Source: Actinophytocola oryzae (lineage in GTDB: Bacteria > Actinomycetota > Actinomycetes > Mycobacteriales > Pseudonocardiaceae). From it: a stretch of DNA of 64,000 bases. The notes beneath the pieces were generated by a model. The model ran no database searches and was not told where the DNA came from. It saw only the letters and a program-made list of their open reading frames with translations. Each line of letters opens with the position of its first letter. Position 1 is the stretch's first letter. Where the stretch lies: the NCBI RefSeq assembly GCF_004364325.1, contig NZ_SOCP01000011.1, positions 62,001 through 126,000 on the forward strand. The letters run 5' to 3'. The translations under genes were made by a program, and so were the position numbers. Shown piece by piece: positions 32,110-41,191 of the stretch.

Positions 32110-32647
32110 TCAAAACCCTTTCCATCAACATGAGATGTGCTTTGTTGGCGCCACCCGCGATCGTCTTGTGCACGATGACCAGACCGAGACCCGCCATGTC
32201 GCCCAGCAGCACCTTGGCGACGCCGAGTGGCACCGACAGGAGGGTGGCGACCTCGGCGACCGACCTCGGCTCGGCGCACAGCTCCGCGACGAAGCGGTGT
32301 TCGGTCTGCGTCAACGCGTCGATGTTCTCGCCGTGTTCACTGGTGGACACCATCGTCTCGATCTGGAAGTCCACTGTGGACTTCGTGCGGCCCCCGGTCC
32401 ACGCGTAGGGGCGCACGATAGCCGCGTCGCCGAGATCGTACTCGGTCACGGGCGCGGCCGCCGGGGTGACGACCGGCGCCGAGGACGGGATGGTCCACGA
32501 CCAGATCGACCGGTCGACGTCATGGTCCGGCTCCTCGACAGGCTGCGGCGGCTGTGGCTGCGGTTCCGGTCTGTCCTTGCGCTTGCGCCGCCCGCCACCG
32601 GCAAGCCCGTTGAGGACATCGGCGAACCCTTCGTCGGAGATACTCAC
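32090..32647 (-). CDS. cvnC: Conservon DUF742 protein CvnC
   Basis: A 185-aa protein: Pro/Lys/Arg-rich variable N-terminus (KRKDRPEPQPQPPQP), then the DUF742 winged-helix-like domain with AAIVRPYAWTGGRTKS, DALTQTEHRFVAELCAEPRS, VAEVATLLSVPLGVAKVLLGD and final LMERVLSGLRRL. Works with CvnB and CvnD in the conservon complex. GTG start, coupled to both neighbours. Confidence 0.92.
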   Translation of the reverse strand: MSISDEGFADVLNGLAGGGRRKRKDRPEPQPQPPQPVEEPDHDVDRSIWSWTIPSSAPVVTPAAAPVTEYDLGDAAIVRPYAWTGGRTKSTVDFQIETMVSTSEHGENIDALTQTEHRFVAELCAEPRSVAEVATLLSVPLGVAKVLLGDMAGLGLVIVHKTIAGGANKAHLMLMERVLSGLRRL

Positions 32648-33084
32648 GCCGGCAGCCCAACCATCCTCCCGCCGGCACCTTTGAGCTGTGCGCGAAGCTC
32701 CGGCGTGAGGATCTGTCCGACACGGTCGACGAGCAGGGTCATCTCGTAGGCGACCTGCCCGATGTCACACAGCGGGGAGGCGAGCACGGCCAGCGCGGAA
32801 CCGTCGCTGATCGCCATCAGCAGCATGATGCCGCCGTCCATCTCGACGATCGTCTCCTTGACCCCGCCCGCCTCGAAGCAGCGTGCGGCCCCCTGGGTCA
32901 GGCTGATGAGCCCCGACGCCACCGCGGCGAGCTGGTCGGCGCGGTCGATGGGCAGCCGCGCGGACGCGGTGAGCAGGAGCCCGTCCGCGGACACGACGAC
33001 CGCGTGTGCCACACCAGGGACGCGTTCGGCGAAGTCGTTGACCAACCAACCGAACTGATGTGGTTGTGCCTGCGGCGATGTCAT
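32644..33084 (-). CDS. cvnB: Conservon roadblock/LC7 protein CvnB
   Basis: A 146-aa roadblock/LC7-fold protein: FGWLVNDFAERVPGVAHAVV, VSADGLLLTASARLP, ADQLAAVASGLISL and IVEMDGGIMLLMAISDGSAL. Such proteins act as GTPase-activating or dimerisation partners for MglA/CvnD-type GTPases. Starts 4 bp inside the end of cvnA. Confidence 0.93.
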   Translation of the reverse strand: MTSPQAQPHQFGWLVNDFAERVPGVAHAVVVSADGLLLTASARLPIDRADQLAAVASGLISLTQGAARCFEAGGVKETIVEMDGGIMLLMAISDGSALAVLASPLCDIGQVAYEMTLLVDRVGQILTPELRAQLKGAGGRMVGLPA

Positions 33085-36000
33085 TCGTTCTCCTGTTGCT
33101 GCGGGTAGTCGTGTGCACCGGTCGTCGCGCGGTCGGCCAGGTTCCTGCGCCCGCGTGAAAGTCCTTTCTGGAAGCTGCCAAGCCGGCCACGCATCTCCTC
33201 CGCCCGCCGGGCGGGCGGGGGAGCTGCGCCGTTTCCGTTGCCGGAGTGGGAGACACTGCCCGGCACGAGGTTCTGCCGCGGGCTGCGCCTCGGCAACCCG
33301 CCGGAGGTGTAGTCCACCGGGGTCGACGTGGACGCCTGGTTCGCGGCCTGCCAGCCGAGGTCGGCGGCGAACCGCCAGCCACCCACGGGCATGTCGAGCC
33401 GCTGTGTGTCCGCCGAGGACAGACGGGACGGGGTCACCGGCGCGGCGCGAGGGGTCGAAGGGGGTTCGACGCCGTGCCGGTGATCCCGTGCCTTGCGGAC
33501 GCCCTTCCGGTAGTCACTCAACCGGTTCCGTACGACGTCCGCGTCGCGCTCGTGCCGAGGCCGCCCGGCAACAGTGCCGGGAGCGGCACTGCCGGGAAGG
33601 AGGTGCTGCCTCGGGCTGCGGCGCGGCAGCCCTCCCGAGGTGTAGGTGGACGGCTCGACCTTCGACACGGCACGGGCAGCGTCGAAGCCGGTGTCGGCGG
33701 CGAAGTTCCACGCTTCGACGCCGTTGCGGGACTCGTCCTTGCTCGGGGGCTGGTGTTCCGGGGGTTTCCTCGTCTCGCCGGCCTGCCGCACGCTGTGCCG
33801 GGGTCCGCCGGGTGGCGGGGGAAGGGCACGGTCCGGCATCAGGGGCGCGCCGCTGACCGCGCGGAACCAGGCCGACACCATCTCGTCGAAGATCGGCGTG
33901 GTCTCCTCGATGGCTGCCCGGTCGGTCCGGAAGCCGGTGCCCTCCGCGGGGCGTGCCGGGGTGAACAACCCGCGCTGCGAGTCCGGCGGCCGCTCGGCGG
34001 GCACCTTGCCGCCGGGCGAGCGACGCGGCAGCGGCAGGTGGCCGCCGTCGTTCTCGCCGCGCTCCGGGGCGGGCGGCCGGTCGGGGCGGGGCAGAGGGGA
34101 CGGGGTGAGCCCGCTCTTGATGAGACCGTTGGTGTGCTTGTTGGACAGGCCGGTGTCGCCGTTGGCGCGGATGCCGTTCGCCTGGTTGCCCAGCGAGAAC
34201 GGCGCGAGCATGCTCGTCCCGCCCTGGGACCGGCCGCCGGGGTGCCCGCCGTTGGGCCCGCGCCCGTTCCGGGGCGGCCGTGTCCGCTCCGGCTCCGCGG
34301 GCCGGTTGGTCGGGATGACCACCTCGTGCGGCACGGTCACGGTCGCCTGGACGCCCCTGCCGTCGTGGCCGCCGCTGCTGAGCCGGACCTCGATGCCGTG
34401 GCGGCCGGCGAGGCGGCCCACCACGAACAGGCCCATCCGGCGGGTGGTCGACACGTCGACCGCGCCCGCCTCGGCCAGCTTCTCGTTGGCCTCCTCCAGC
34501 TCCTCGGCGTTCATGCCGATGCCGTCGTCGTGCACCACCACGCACAGCGTGCCGTCCTCGAAGACGTGGCTCGCGATCGTGACCTGGGTGTCCGGCGCGG
34601 AGAACGCGGTCGCGTTGTCGAGCAGCTCCGCGACGAGGCGGACGAGGTCGCCCACCGCGTAGCCGACCACGTCGACCGAGGGCGGCGGCTGGAGCACCAC
34701 CCGCTGGTACTGCTCGATCTCCGACACCGAGGCGCGGAGCAGGTCGGCGAGCGCGGTCGGCCGCTGGGAGCGCCTGCCGACCTCGCCGCCGGACAGGACC
34801 ATGAGGTTCTCGTTGTTGCGGCGCATCCGCGTCGCGAGGTGGTCCAGCTGGAACAGCGTCGCGAGCTGCTCCGGGTCCTCCTCGTCGCGCTCGAGGCGTT
34901 CGAGCAGCTGTAGCTGGCGTTGCACGAGGCCCTGGCTGCGGCGCGAGAGGTTGACGAAGACACCCGAGTACTTGGCACGCAGGCCCGCCTGCTCGGTCGC
35001 GAGCCGCAGCGCCTGGCTCTGCACGGCGTCGAACGCGCGTGCCACCTGCCCGACCTCGTCCATGGAGGTCACGGGCATGGGCGCCAGCTCGATGTCGCCC
35101 GCTTCCTCGCCGCGGTCGCGAATCCGGCTGACCGCGTCCGGCAGCGCCTTCTCCGCGACGTCGAGCGCGCCGCGGCGCAGAGAGGCCAGCGACCAGAGCA
35201 GGTGGCGGCCGACGACGAACATGACCGCCATGGCGACCACCAGCGCGACGAGCAGGATCACGGCCGCGAGTCCCGCGCCGTCGCTCGCCTCGTCCTGGAG
35301 GGTGGTGGAGCGGTCGTGCAGGTCCTGCCCGAGCACGCCCGCGACCTGGCCGATGCGGTTGACGGTCAGCTCGGAGCTGTCCTGCCAGGCCTGGGCGGTG
35401 GCGGGGACGGGGTCGCCGCCCGGCAGCCCGGCGACGGCCGCCGCGATGTTGTTGCGGCCGGCGATGCCGGTGCCGCTCACGTAGTCGTCGTAGAGCTGGC
35501 TCCGACTCGCGCCCGCCACGGAGAAGAAGTCGGCGAGCCGGTCGGCCTGCCTGCCGACGGACGCGGCGACCGAGTCGACCTCGGGGCCCGCGAGGCTGCC
35601 GCGCGCGATGCCGACCGCGATGACCGACTGCTGGAACGAGACCTCCTCCTTGATCTCCTCGAGGTCGTAGAGGGCGGAGGCGGTCGAGGCCAGGGTCGGG
35701 TCCATCACCTCGGCGGCCATGGTCCTGTCGAAGCGCAGCAGCGCGTCGATCACCGCCGAGTAGCGGGTCACGGCACTGGATGCGTCGAAGCCCGGCTGTG
35801 CGGCCTGCCTGCGCACGTCGGTCAGCTCGTCGAGCCAGGTGAGGACATCCGCGTAGCGCGCGGCGCCCGCCTCGTGGTCCAGGGTGACCCGGCCCGTGGC
35901 GCGGAGGAACTCGGCGCGTGCGTGGTCGGTGTCGCGTTGCTCGGCGGCGAGCCGCCTGGGTACGTCGCCCGCGTCGGTGGTGAGCAGCACGCCCGCGGCG

Positions 36001-36251
36001 TCGCGCTCGGTCTGCAGCTCGGCGACCAGGTCCCGCAGCTTCTCGTTGACAACCACGAGGCGGTCGACCCGCCGGTAGTCACTCGCCTTGTCGACCTGGT
36101 CGGAGATCTGCATGGTGCCGAGCACGACCGCGAAGACGACGGGCACGAACGTGACGGCGGCGAGCTTGACGGGGATGTTCCAGTCCCGCCAGTTCGCGAG
36201 CACGCTCAGCAGCGCCGACGACCGGGACGCGGGTTCCGTCGCAGCTTTCAA
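33081..36251 (-). CDS. cvnA: Conservon sensor histidine kinase-like CvnA
   Basis: A 1056-aa membrane sensor. TM helix at about 30-48, a large extracytoplasmic nitrate/nitrite-sensing-type helical domain (about 50-315), second TM (VILLVALVVAMAVMFVVG), HAMP-like linker, then a HATPase_c domain with LVAELLDNATAFSAPD (N box) and VVVHDDGIGMN (G1). The C-terminal ~400 residues are disordered and Pro/Arg/Gly-rich, with two copies of GGLPRRSPRQ(H/N)L(L/V)PGS. There is no classic phospho-acceptor His box, as usual for CvnA. TTG start at 36251 with GAGG upstream. First gene of the conservon. Confidence 0.9.
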   Translation of the reverse strand: MKAATEPASRSSALLSVLANWRDWNIPVKLAAVTFVPVVFAVVLGTMQISDQVDKASDYRRVDRLVVVNEKLRDLVAELQTERDAAGVLLTTDAGDVPRRLAAEQRDTDHARAEFLRATGRVTLDHEAGAARYADVLTWLDELTDVRRQAAQPGFDASSAVTRYSAVIDALLRFDRTMAAEVMDPTLASTASALYDLEEIKEEVSFQQSVIAVGIARGSLAGPEVDSVAASVGRQADRLADFFSVAGASRSQLYDDYVSGTGIAGRNNIAAAVAGLPGGDPVPATAQAWQDSSELTVNRIGQVAGVLGQDLHDRSTTLQDEASDGAGLAAVILLVALVVAMAVMFVVGRHLLWSLASLRRGALDVAEKALPDAVSRIRDRGEEAGDIELAPMPVTSMDEVGQVARAFDAVQSQALRLATEQAGLRAKYSGVFVNLSRRSQGLVQRQLQLLERLERDEEDPEQLATLFQLDHLATRMRRNNENLMVLSGGEVGRRSQRPTALADLLRASVSEIEQYQRVVLQPPPSVDVVGYAVGDLVRLVAELLDNATAFSAPDTQVTIASHVFEDGTLCVVVHDDGIGMNAEELEEANEKLAEAGAVDVSTTRRMGLFVVGRLAGRHGIEVRLSSGGHDGRGVQATVTVPHEVVIPTNRPAEPERTRPPRNGRGPNGGHPGGRSQGGTSMLAPFSLGNQANGIRANGDTGLSNKHTNGLIKSGLTPSPLPRPDRPPAPERGENDGGHLPLPRRSPGGKVPAERPPDSQRGLFTPARPAEGTGFRTDRAAIEETTPIFDEMVSAWFRAVSGAPLMPDRALPPPPGGPRHSVRQAGETRKPPEHQPPSKDESRNGVEAWNFAADTGFDAARAVSKVEPSTYTSGGLPRRSPRQHLLPGSAAPGTVAGRPRHERDADVVRNRLSDYRKGVRKARDHRHGVEPPSTPRAAPVTPSRLSSADTQRLDMPVGGWRFAADLGWQAANQASTSTPVDYTSGGLPRRSPRQNLVPGSVSHSGNGNGAAPPPARRAEEMRGRLGSFQKGLSRGRRNLADRATTGAHDYPQQQENE

Positions 36252-37055
36252 GGCAGCGCCTCATTTCAGAATGAGGGGACGACAATTCCAGTCGAGTTCG
36301 CCGCACGGGGGTGTCTCGGCGGGGAGAACTGAGCGTTGATCGTACCGCAGGGGAAAAGCCGGGAAATCATTCCGAAGCGGAGCCGTTGACCTGCGGAAAC
36401 CGCCTCGCGAACTGTCGAATGAGGGTCAGACGACCCCGCATGCCGACCTTTTGATCATGGATGTTCTACTGTGAGTCCGGATAGGAACGACTTGATACCA
36501 CGATCGGGTCAAGCTCCGACAAGAACCACGAAGCCACCATTCCCGTCGGCCGCCGAGCAGGACGACACGGGTGACCCAGGCGCGATCCCGAACCTGCCAC
36601 GATCACTCTCAGCTGCGGAAACGAGTCGTGACCAAGGGGTACACGGGCGCCGGATCGCTTGCCTGGAAGGGGTTTCCGCGGGTCCGTCCACATCGTCCGA
36701 ACACTCGGCACGAACACGGTGCGTGACGGCGATCCTGCGGTGAGCGACTTAAGCAACGCAAAGTCACGCACAGATTCACTGATAGGAGTGAACGTTTGAC
36801 AACTACCGGATCGGTAGTCTCTACCCCGGCCACCGGACGACGCACGCAATTTATCGGGAACACTCGTGTTAACGTGCACCGGCGCCGCCAGGTTCACCAC
36901 TGTTCGCGCGATCCCCGGATCGAGAGCCGTTAGGAGTTGACCCGCGTCGTGGTTACTATGGCGCCCACCGGATCCCCACCGGCCCCGTCTCCAGATATGA
37001 ATCCCCGGCCGTGTGCGCATACAGATTTCCCCGGCCGTCTTCAGCGGAGGAACAC
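36252..37055. other. Long intergenic region rich in regulatory signals
   Basis: About 800 bp without a convincing gene, AT-richer than its surroundings. Open frames on both strands here lack coding bias. It contains the palindromes and promoter-like TTGACA listed separately at 36775-36818, AACACTCGTGTT at 36859-36870, and ends with the GGAGG site of the DUF485 gene. It may contain a non-coding RNA or a long 5' leader. Confidence 0.55.
36775..36818 (+). promoter_or_regulatory. TTGACA flanked by two palindromes
   Basis: TTCACT-N6-AGTGAA (36775-36792), then TTGACA (36796-36801), then ACTACCG-GAT-CGGTAGT (36802-36818) exactly where a -35/-10 spacer would be. This fits a promoter with an upstream activator-type site and a TetR-like operator in the core. 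The -10 is unclear. Likely drives the operon at 37056 or an unseen RNA. Confidence 0.5.
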
Positions 37056-37478
37056 ATGACCCAGGTGGTCCACACCCCGATTACGGCCCGCCCGCCGGAA
37101 CGAGCCCGACCGGGCGCGGGTTTCGGCGGAATCACCAGCGAACCGGCCGCTCCCCCGGCACACGCGGGCGCGCCGGACTTCGTCGCGATCCACGACAGCC
37201 CCGAGTTCACCGCGCTGCGCCGCCGCTTCCGGCGGTTCGTCTTCCCGGTGTCCGCGCTGTTCTTCCTCTGGTACCTGACCTACGTGCTGCTCGCCGCGTA
37301 CGCGCGCGAGTTCATGAGCCACCGGCTGTTCGGCCTCGTGACCGTCGGTCTGGTGCTCGGGCTGCTCCAGTTCGTCTCGACCGCCGCCATCACCTACGGC
37401 TACGTGCGCTACGCCAGGCGCCAGCTCGACCCGAGGGTCGCCGCGATCCGCGCAGCCGCTGGAGTCGACAAGAAATGA
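37056..37478 (+). CDS. DUF485 membrane protein
   Basis: A 140-aa protein of the YjcH/DUF485 family: soluble Pro-rich N-terminus, AIHDSPEFTALRRRFRRFVF, then two TM helices (VSALFFLWYLTYVLLAAYA and FGLVTVGLVLGLLQFVSTAA). Known: this family is encoded just before acetate/monocarboxylate symporters (ActP), as here, with a 4-bp overlap. ATG has GGAGG 7 nt upstream. Confidence 0.92.
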   Translation: MTQVVHTPITARPPERARPGAGFGGITSEPAAPPAHAGAPDFVAIHDSPEFTALRRRFRRFVFPVSALFFLWYLTYVLLAAYAREFMSHRLFGLVTVGLVLGLLQFVSTAAITYGYVRYARRQLDPRVAAIRAAAGVDKK

Positions 37479-39073
37479 TCATGATCACCGCACAGCCGGA
37501 ACAGGTCGGCAGCCCGCTGCTCAACTTCGCCGTGTTCGGCGGCTTCGTCGCCGTCACGCTGTTCCTGGTCTACCGGGTGAGCAGCCGCAACGCCTCGACC
37601 GCCGACTACTACGCCGCGGGGAGCGCCTTCACCGGCCGCAAGAACGGCGTCGCGATCACCGGTGACTACCTCTCCGCCGCGTCGTTCCTCGGCATCGCGG
37701 GCGCGATCGCCGTGCACGGCTACGACGGCTTCCTGTACTCGATCGGCTTCCTCGTCGCGTGGCTGGTGGCGCTGCTGCTGGTCGCGGAGGCTGTGCGCAA
37801 CACGGGCCGGTTCACCATGGGCGACGTGCTGGCCTACCGCATGCGCCAGCGCCCCGTGCGCGCCGCGGCGGCCACGTCGACGCTCGTGATCTCGTTCTTC
37901 TACATGGTCGCCCAGATGGCGGGTGCGGGCGGCCTCATCGCGTTGCTGCTCAACGTGCACGGCAAGGGCGGGCAGGCGGTGGTGATCTGCGTCGTCGGCC
38001 TGATCATGATCTTCTACGTGCTGGTCGGCGGCATGAAGGGCACCACGTGGGTGCAGATCATCAAGGCGGCACTGCTCGTGATGTGCGTCGTGCTGATGAC
38101 CGTGTTCCTGCTCGGCAAGTTCGGGTTCAGCGTGACCTCGCTGCTCGACGAGGCGGCAGCGCACAACAAGAACGGGCAGCGGGTGCTGGAGCCGGGTGCC
38201 CAGTACGGCAAGAGCGCGACCAGCCAGCTGGACTTCATCTCGCTGTCCCTGGCGCTGATCCTCGGCGCGGCCGGCCTCCCGCACGTGCTGATGCGCTTCT
38301 ACACCGTGCCCAACGCGCGGCAGGCCCGCCGCTCGGTGGTGTGGGCGATCGGCTGCATGGGCGTGTTCTACCTGGCCACGCTGGTGATCGGCTACGGCGC
38401 GTCCGCGCTCGTCGGGTCGGACCGGATCCTCGCGTCCACGGGCAAGGAGAACTCGGCCGCCCCGCTCCTGGCGTTCGAGATCGGCGGCACCCTGCTGCTG
38501 GGCATCGTCGCGGCGGTCGCCTTCGCGACGATCGTCGCCGTGGTGGCCGGCCTGACCCTGACGGCGTCGGCGTCGTTCGCCCACGACGTGTTCAACAACA
38601 TCTTCCGCGACGGCAAGGCCGAGCCCGCGACCGAGGTCAGGGTGGCCCGCATGACCGCCGTGGTGATCGGCGTGCTCGCGATGGTCGGCGGCATCCTCGC
38701 GAACGGCCAGAACGTGGCGTTCCTCGTGGCGCTGGCGTTCGCCTTCGCGGCGTCGGCGAACCTGTCGACGCTGCTGTACTCGCTGTTCTGGAAGCGGTTC
38801 AACACGCGCGGGACCCTCTGGGGCATGTACGGCGGGCTGGCGTCCTGCCTGCTGCTGGTGTCCTTCTCCCCGGTGGTGTCCGGGGCGCCGACGTCCATCT
38901 TCTCGGGGTCCGACTTCCACCTGTTCCCGCTGACGAACCCGGGCATCGTGTCCATCCCGGTGTCGTTCCTGGCCGGTTACCTCGGCACGGTGCTCAGCAG
39001 GGAGAAGGCCGACCCGGCCCGCCAGAAGGAGATGGCCGTGCGCGCCCTGACCGGCATCGGCTCGGGTCACTAG
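37475..39073 (+). CDS. actP: Cation/acetate-type symporter (SSS family)
   Basis: A 532-aa solute:sodium symporter family permease with about 13 TM helices. Landmarks are NASTADYYAAGSAFTGRKNG, ITGDYLSAASFLGIAGAIA, FTMGDVLAYRM, GGMKGTTWVQIIKAALL, GLPHVLMRFYTVPNARQARR, SASFAHDVFNNI and FWKRFNTRGTLWGMYGGL. These match ActP, which imports acetate and other short monocarboxylates with a cation; the exact substrate is inferred. Coupled to the DUF485 gene. Confidence 0.9.
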   Translation: MIMITAQPEQVGSPLLNFAVFGGFVAVTLFLVYRVSSRNASTADYYAAGSAFTGRKNGVAITGDYLSAASFLGIAGAIAVHGYDGFLYSIGFLVAWLVALLLVAEAVRNTGRFTMGDVLAYRMRQRPVRAAAATSTLVISFFYMVAQMAGAGGLIALLLNVHGKGGQAVVICVVGLIMIFYVLVGGMKGTTWVQIIKAALLVMCVVLMTVFLLGKFGFSVTSLLDEAAAHNKNGQRVLEPGAQYGKSATSQLDFISLSLALILGAAGLPHVLMRFYTVPNARQARRSVVWAIGCMGVFYLATLVIGYGASALVGSDRILASTGKENSAAPLLAFEIGGTLLLGIVAAVAFATIVAVVAGLTLTASASFAHDVFNNIFRDGKAEPATEVRVARMTAVVIGVLAMVGGILANGQNVAFLVALAFAFAASANLSTLLYSLFWKRFNTRGTLWGMYGGLASCLLLVSFSPVVSGAPTSIFSGSDFHLFPLTNPGIVSIPVSFLAGYLGTVLSREKADPARQKEMAVRALTGIGSGH

Positions 39074-39082
39074 GCGCGTCCG

Positions 39083-39140
39083 CACTGATGGCCGCCTTCG
39101 TGACGCCCGACGTCACGAAGGCGGCCTTCGTTGCGCTGGG
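39083..39140. repeat. Variant hairpin repeat after actP
   Basis: GCCGCCTTCGTGACGCC-type arm pairs with its complement across CGACG: CCGCCTTCGTGACG and CGTCACGAAGGCGG form a 14-bp stem with a short loop. It lies 10 bp after the symporter stop and probably ends that transcript. It is a diverged member of the GAAGG...CCTTC family. Confidence 0.7.
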
Positions 39141-39208
39141 CGGCCGAATCTCGAAGAGAACCGGAGGTTGCGAGGCGAACCGGGGCGGGGATCGGGTAGA
39201 AACAAGGT

Positions 39209-40048
39209 GTGCGTGACCCTCTCGCGGACCTGGCAGACGTGCCATGGCGGCAGTTGCATCATGCTCATGGCGTGGCTGTGGACGTGCCCGACCGCCTGCG
39301 GATGCTTCGCTCCCCCAGTGCGACCACTCGGGGCACCGCCCTGTCCTGGTTGTCGGGTGCGCTGTACCAGCAGGGGTCGCGGTGGTCGGCAAGCGCCGCC
39401 GTGGTGCCGATCCTGGTGGCCCTTGTGGACGATCCGGACACGCCGGACCGCGAGTCCATCGTCAGCCTGCTGCACCCGATCGTGCTCGGCGACGCGGCGC
39501 TGCCGTTCACACCGGACTTCTCCGCGGGGGACGCGCTGTCCACCGAGGACCTCGCCGAGGTGGCCCGCCTGCTGTCCGAGTCGAAGAACCCGTTCGACGA
39601 GGCGCCCGCCGAGTACTTCCTCGCGGCGGCCGCCAGATGGGCAGGCGACGCGTACCGGGCGGGAGAGGCACACGTCTCGTCCTACGCGGGCTGGCTGTCC
39701 GACCCGCTCGTGGCCGCGCAGGCCGCCGAGTTCCTGGCCTACTTCCCCGCTGACGACCGCACGGTCGACGCGCTCCTCGGGTCTGTCGCGCCTGCCAGCG
39801 CGAACCTGACCCTCGGTTACCTGGACGGGTTCCCGTCCGTCGACAAGCACCTGACGGAGCTGCTGGACGCGCCCGCGCTGGACGTGCGGATGACCGCGGC
39901 CGTCGCGCTGGCGTTCCGGCTGGGTGCCGAGCTGCCGGGGCAGGCACTGGACCTGCTGGTGGACGAGAAGCCGCCGCCAGCACCGCCGGGATGGGACCGG
40001 TCGATGCGTGGGTTCGTGACGTTGGCGCTGCGGCGCGTCGGGCTCTGA
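39209..40048 (+). CDS. HEAT-repeat-like helical hypothetical protein
   Basis: A 279-aa all-helical protein. Repeating units such as LRMLRSPSATTRGTALSWLS, AAVVPILVALVDDPDTPDR, DPLVAAQAAEFLAYFPADDR and LDAPALDVRMTAAVALAFRLG suggest HEAT/ARM-type repeats, usually protein-binding. No catalytic motif. GTG start at 39209. The family resembles actinobacterial proteins of unknown role; no functional context nearby. Confidence 0.7.
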   Translation: MRDPLADLADVPWRQLHHAHGVAVDVPDRLRMLRSPSATTRGTALSWLSGALYQQGSRWSASAAVVPILVALVDDPDTPDRESIVSLLHPIVLGDAALPFTPDFSAGDALSTEDLAEVARLLSESKNPFDEAPAEYFLAAAARWAGDAYRAGEAHVSSYAGWLSDPLVAAQAAEFLAYFPADDRTVDALLGSVAPASANLTLGYLDGFPSVDKHLTELLDAPALDVRMTAAVALAFRLGAELPGQALDLLVDEKPPPAPPGWDRSMRGFVTLALRRVGL

Positions 40049-40112
40049 CGTCAGAGCTTTCCCGACCGACCGCTATTGTTCGTCGACGTTTCGCGGACTG
40101 GGGAGGGCACTG

Positions 40113-40529
40113 GTGGCCGACGAGTGGATCGAGCTGATCCGCCTTGAGGGTGAGGGCAACAGCCTCGTGGTGCGGGTCGCGGGCGATCCCGACGACGAGC
40201 TGTTGACGGCCCAGCTGGTGGTCACCTCGAACTTCGTGAGCGGGCGCCTGGAGACCAAGCTCTTCCCGGAGGACCTGCGGGAGTGGCAGGAGGCCCTCGA
40301 CGAGCTGGACGCCGGCTACGACATCTCCTGGCGCGAGGAGGGCGGCATCCCCGCGGTGCTCGTCGCCCACGACCCGGACAACGAGCGCGTGCACGTCACC
40401 GTCAGGGACGACGAGAGCACCCTGACCTCGGTGACGATCTCCGTCCCGCTGTCCGACTCGTGGTTCGACGAGGCCTACGAGCGCCTGGACCGCACGTGGA
40501 AGGCGTTCCCCATGGCGGAGAAGGGCTAG
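40113..40529 (+). CDS. DUF5959-like protein
   Basis: A 138-aa acidic protein: WIELIRLEGEGNSLVVRVAG, LLTAQLVVTSNFVSGRLE, LFPEDLREWQEALDELDAG and TSVTISVPLSDSWFDEAYER. This pattern matches the small beta-rich DUF5959 group of Streptomyces and relatives, of unknown function. GTG start with GGGGAGGG upstream. Convergent with the PCD-VOC gene, 13 bp between stops. Confidence 0.65.
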   Translation: MADEWIELIRLEGEGNSLVVRVAGDPDDELLTAQLVVTSNFVSGRLETKLFPEDLREWQEALDELDAGYDISWREEGGIPAVLVAHDPDNERVHVTVRDDESTLTSVTISVPLSDSWFDEAYERLDRTWKAFPMAEKG

Positions 40530-40542
40530 TATCCCCGGGAAA

Positions 40543-41181
40543 CTAGGCGCGTTCCTGCCAGGTGCACAGGCACACCCGGTTGCCCTCCTGGTCGGCGAGC
40601 ACCCAGAAGCTGGGCGCCTCGTCGTCGCTGACCAGCGTGCCGCCCGCGGCGAGCGCGGCGTCGATGCGGGGTCGCACCTGGGCTGGCTCCACCCAGATGT
40701 CGGGGTGCCACCGCTGACGGGGCTCCTCGTCACCGGAAGGCTGGAACCACACCACGGGCAGGGCGTCGGCCGGGTCGCTGACGTCGTCCTCGCGGGGTTC
40801 CATCGCCAGCACGGCTGCCCAGAACGGGAGCACGGCGTCCTTGTTCGGGGTGTCCAGGGCCAGTTCGAGCCGTGAGACGCTCGCGGACTCCTGCTCGAGG
40901 CTCGCCGCCTCGGCGATCCTGGTGACGGCGTGGGCGAGGCGGACGTCCCGCTCGGTCACGCCGTGTTCGTCGTGGCTGGTCAGCCGGACGTCGACGTGGG
41001 TGTAGCGCAGGTCGAGGTCCGGATGGTGGTTCATGTCCTCGGCGACCGCGCCGATGGCGGTCACCACGGACAGACCGGTCGCGAAGTCGTTCGTGTGCAC
41101 GCGTGTCTGCAGGCCGCCGAGCAGGTTGGCCCAGCCGCGGAGGCCGGCGTCGGCGATCTGCTGTCCTGTCAGCTTCGTCAC
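40543..41181 (-). CDS. Pterin dehydratase-like/VOC fusion protein
   Basis: A 212-aa two-domain protein. Residues 1-~95 match pterin-4a-carbinolamine dehydratase (DCoH/PCD): signature EDMNHHPDLDLRYTHVDVRL. Residues ~103-212 are a glyoxalase/VOC-type fold: RLELALDTPNKDAVLPFWAA, WHPDIWVEP and SFWVLADQEGNRVCLCTW. The HHP motif is intact, so dehydratase activity is possible; the VOC part may bind a ligand. GTG start. Confidence 0.85.
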   Translation of the reverse strand: MTKLTGQQIADAGLRGWANLLGGLQTRVHTNDFATGLSVVTAIGAVAEDMNHHPDLDLRYTHVDVRLTSHDEHGVTERDVRLAHAVTRIAEAASLEQESASVSRLELALDTPNKDAVLPFWAAVLAMEPREDDVSDPADALPVVWFQPSGDEEPRQRWHPDIWVEPAQVRPRIDAALAAGGTLVSDDEAPSFWVLADQEGNRVCLCTWQERA

Positions 41182-41191
41182 CCGGGTGACC

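Noticed and set aside
36466..37020. 184-aa minus-strand ORF in the long intergenic region
   Set aside because: No coding bias, no ribosome site, no recognisable motif; it also runs through the promoter of the DUF485 gene.
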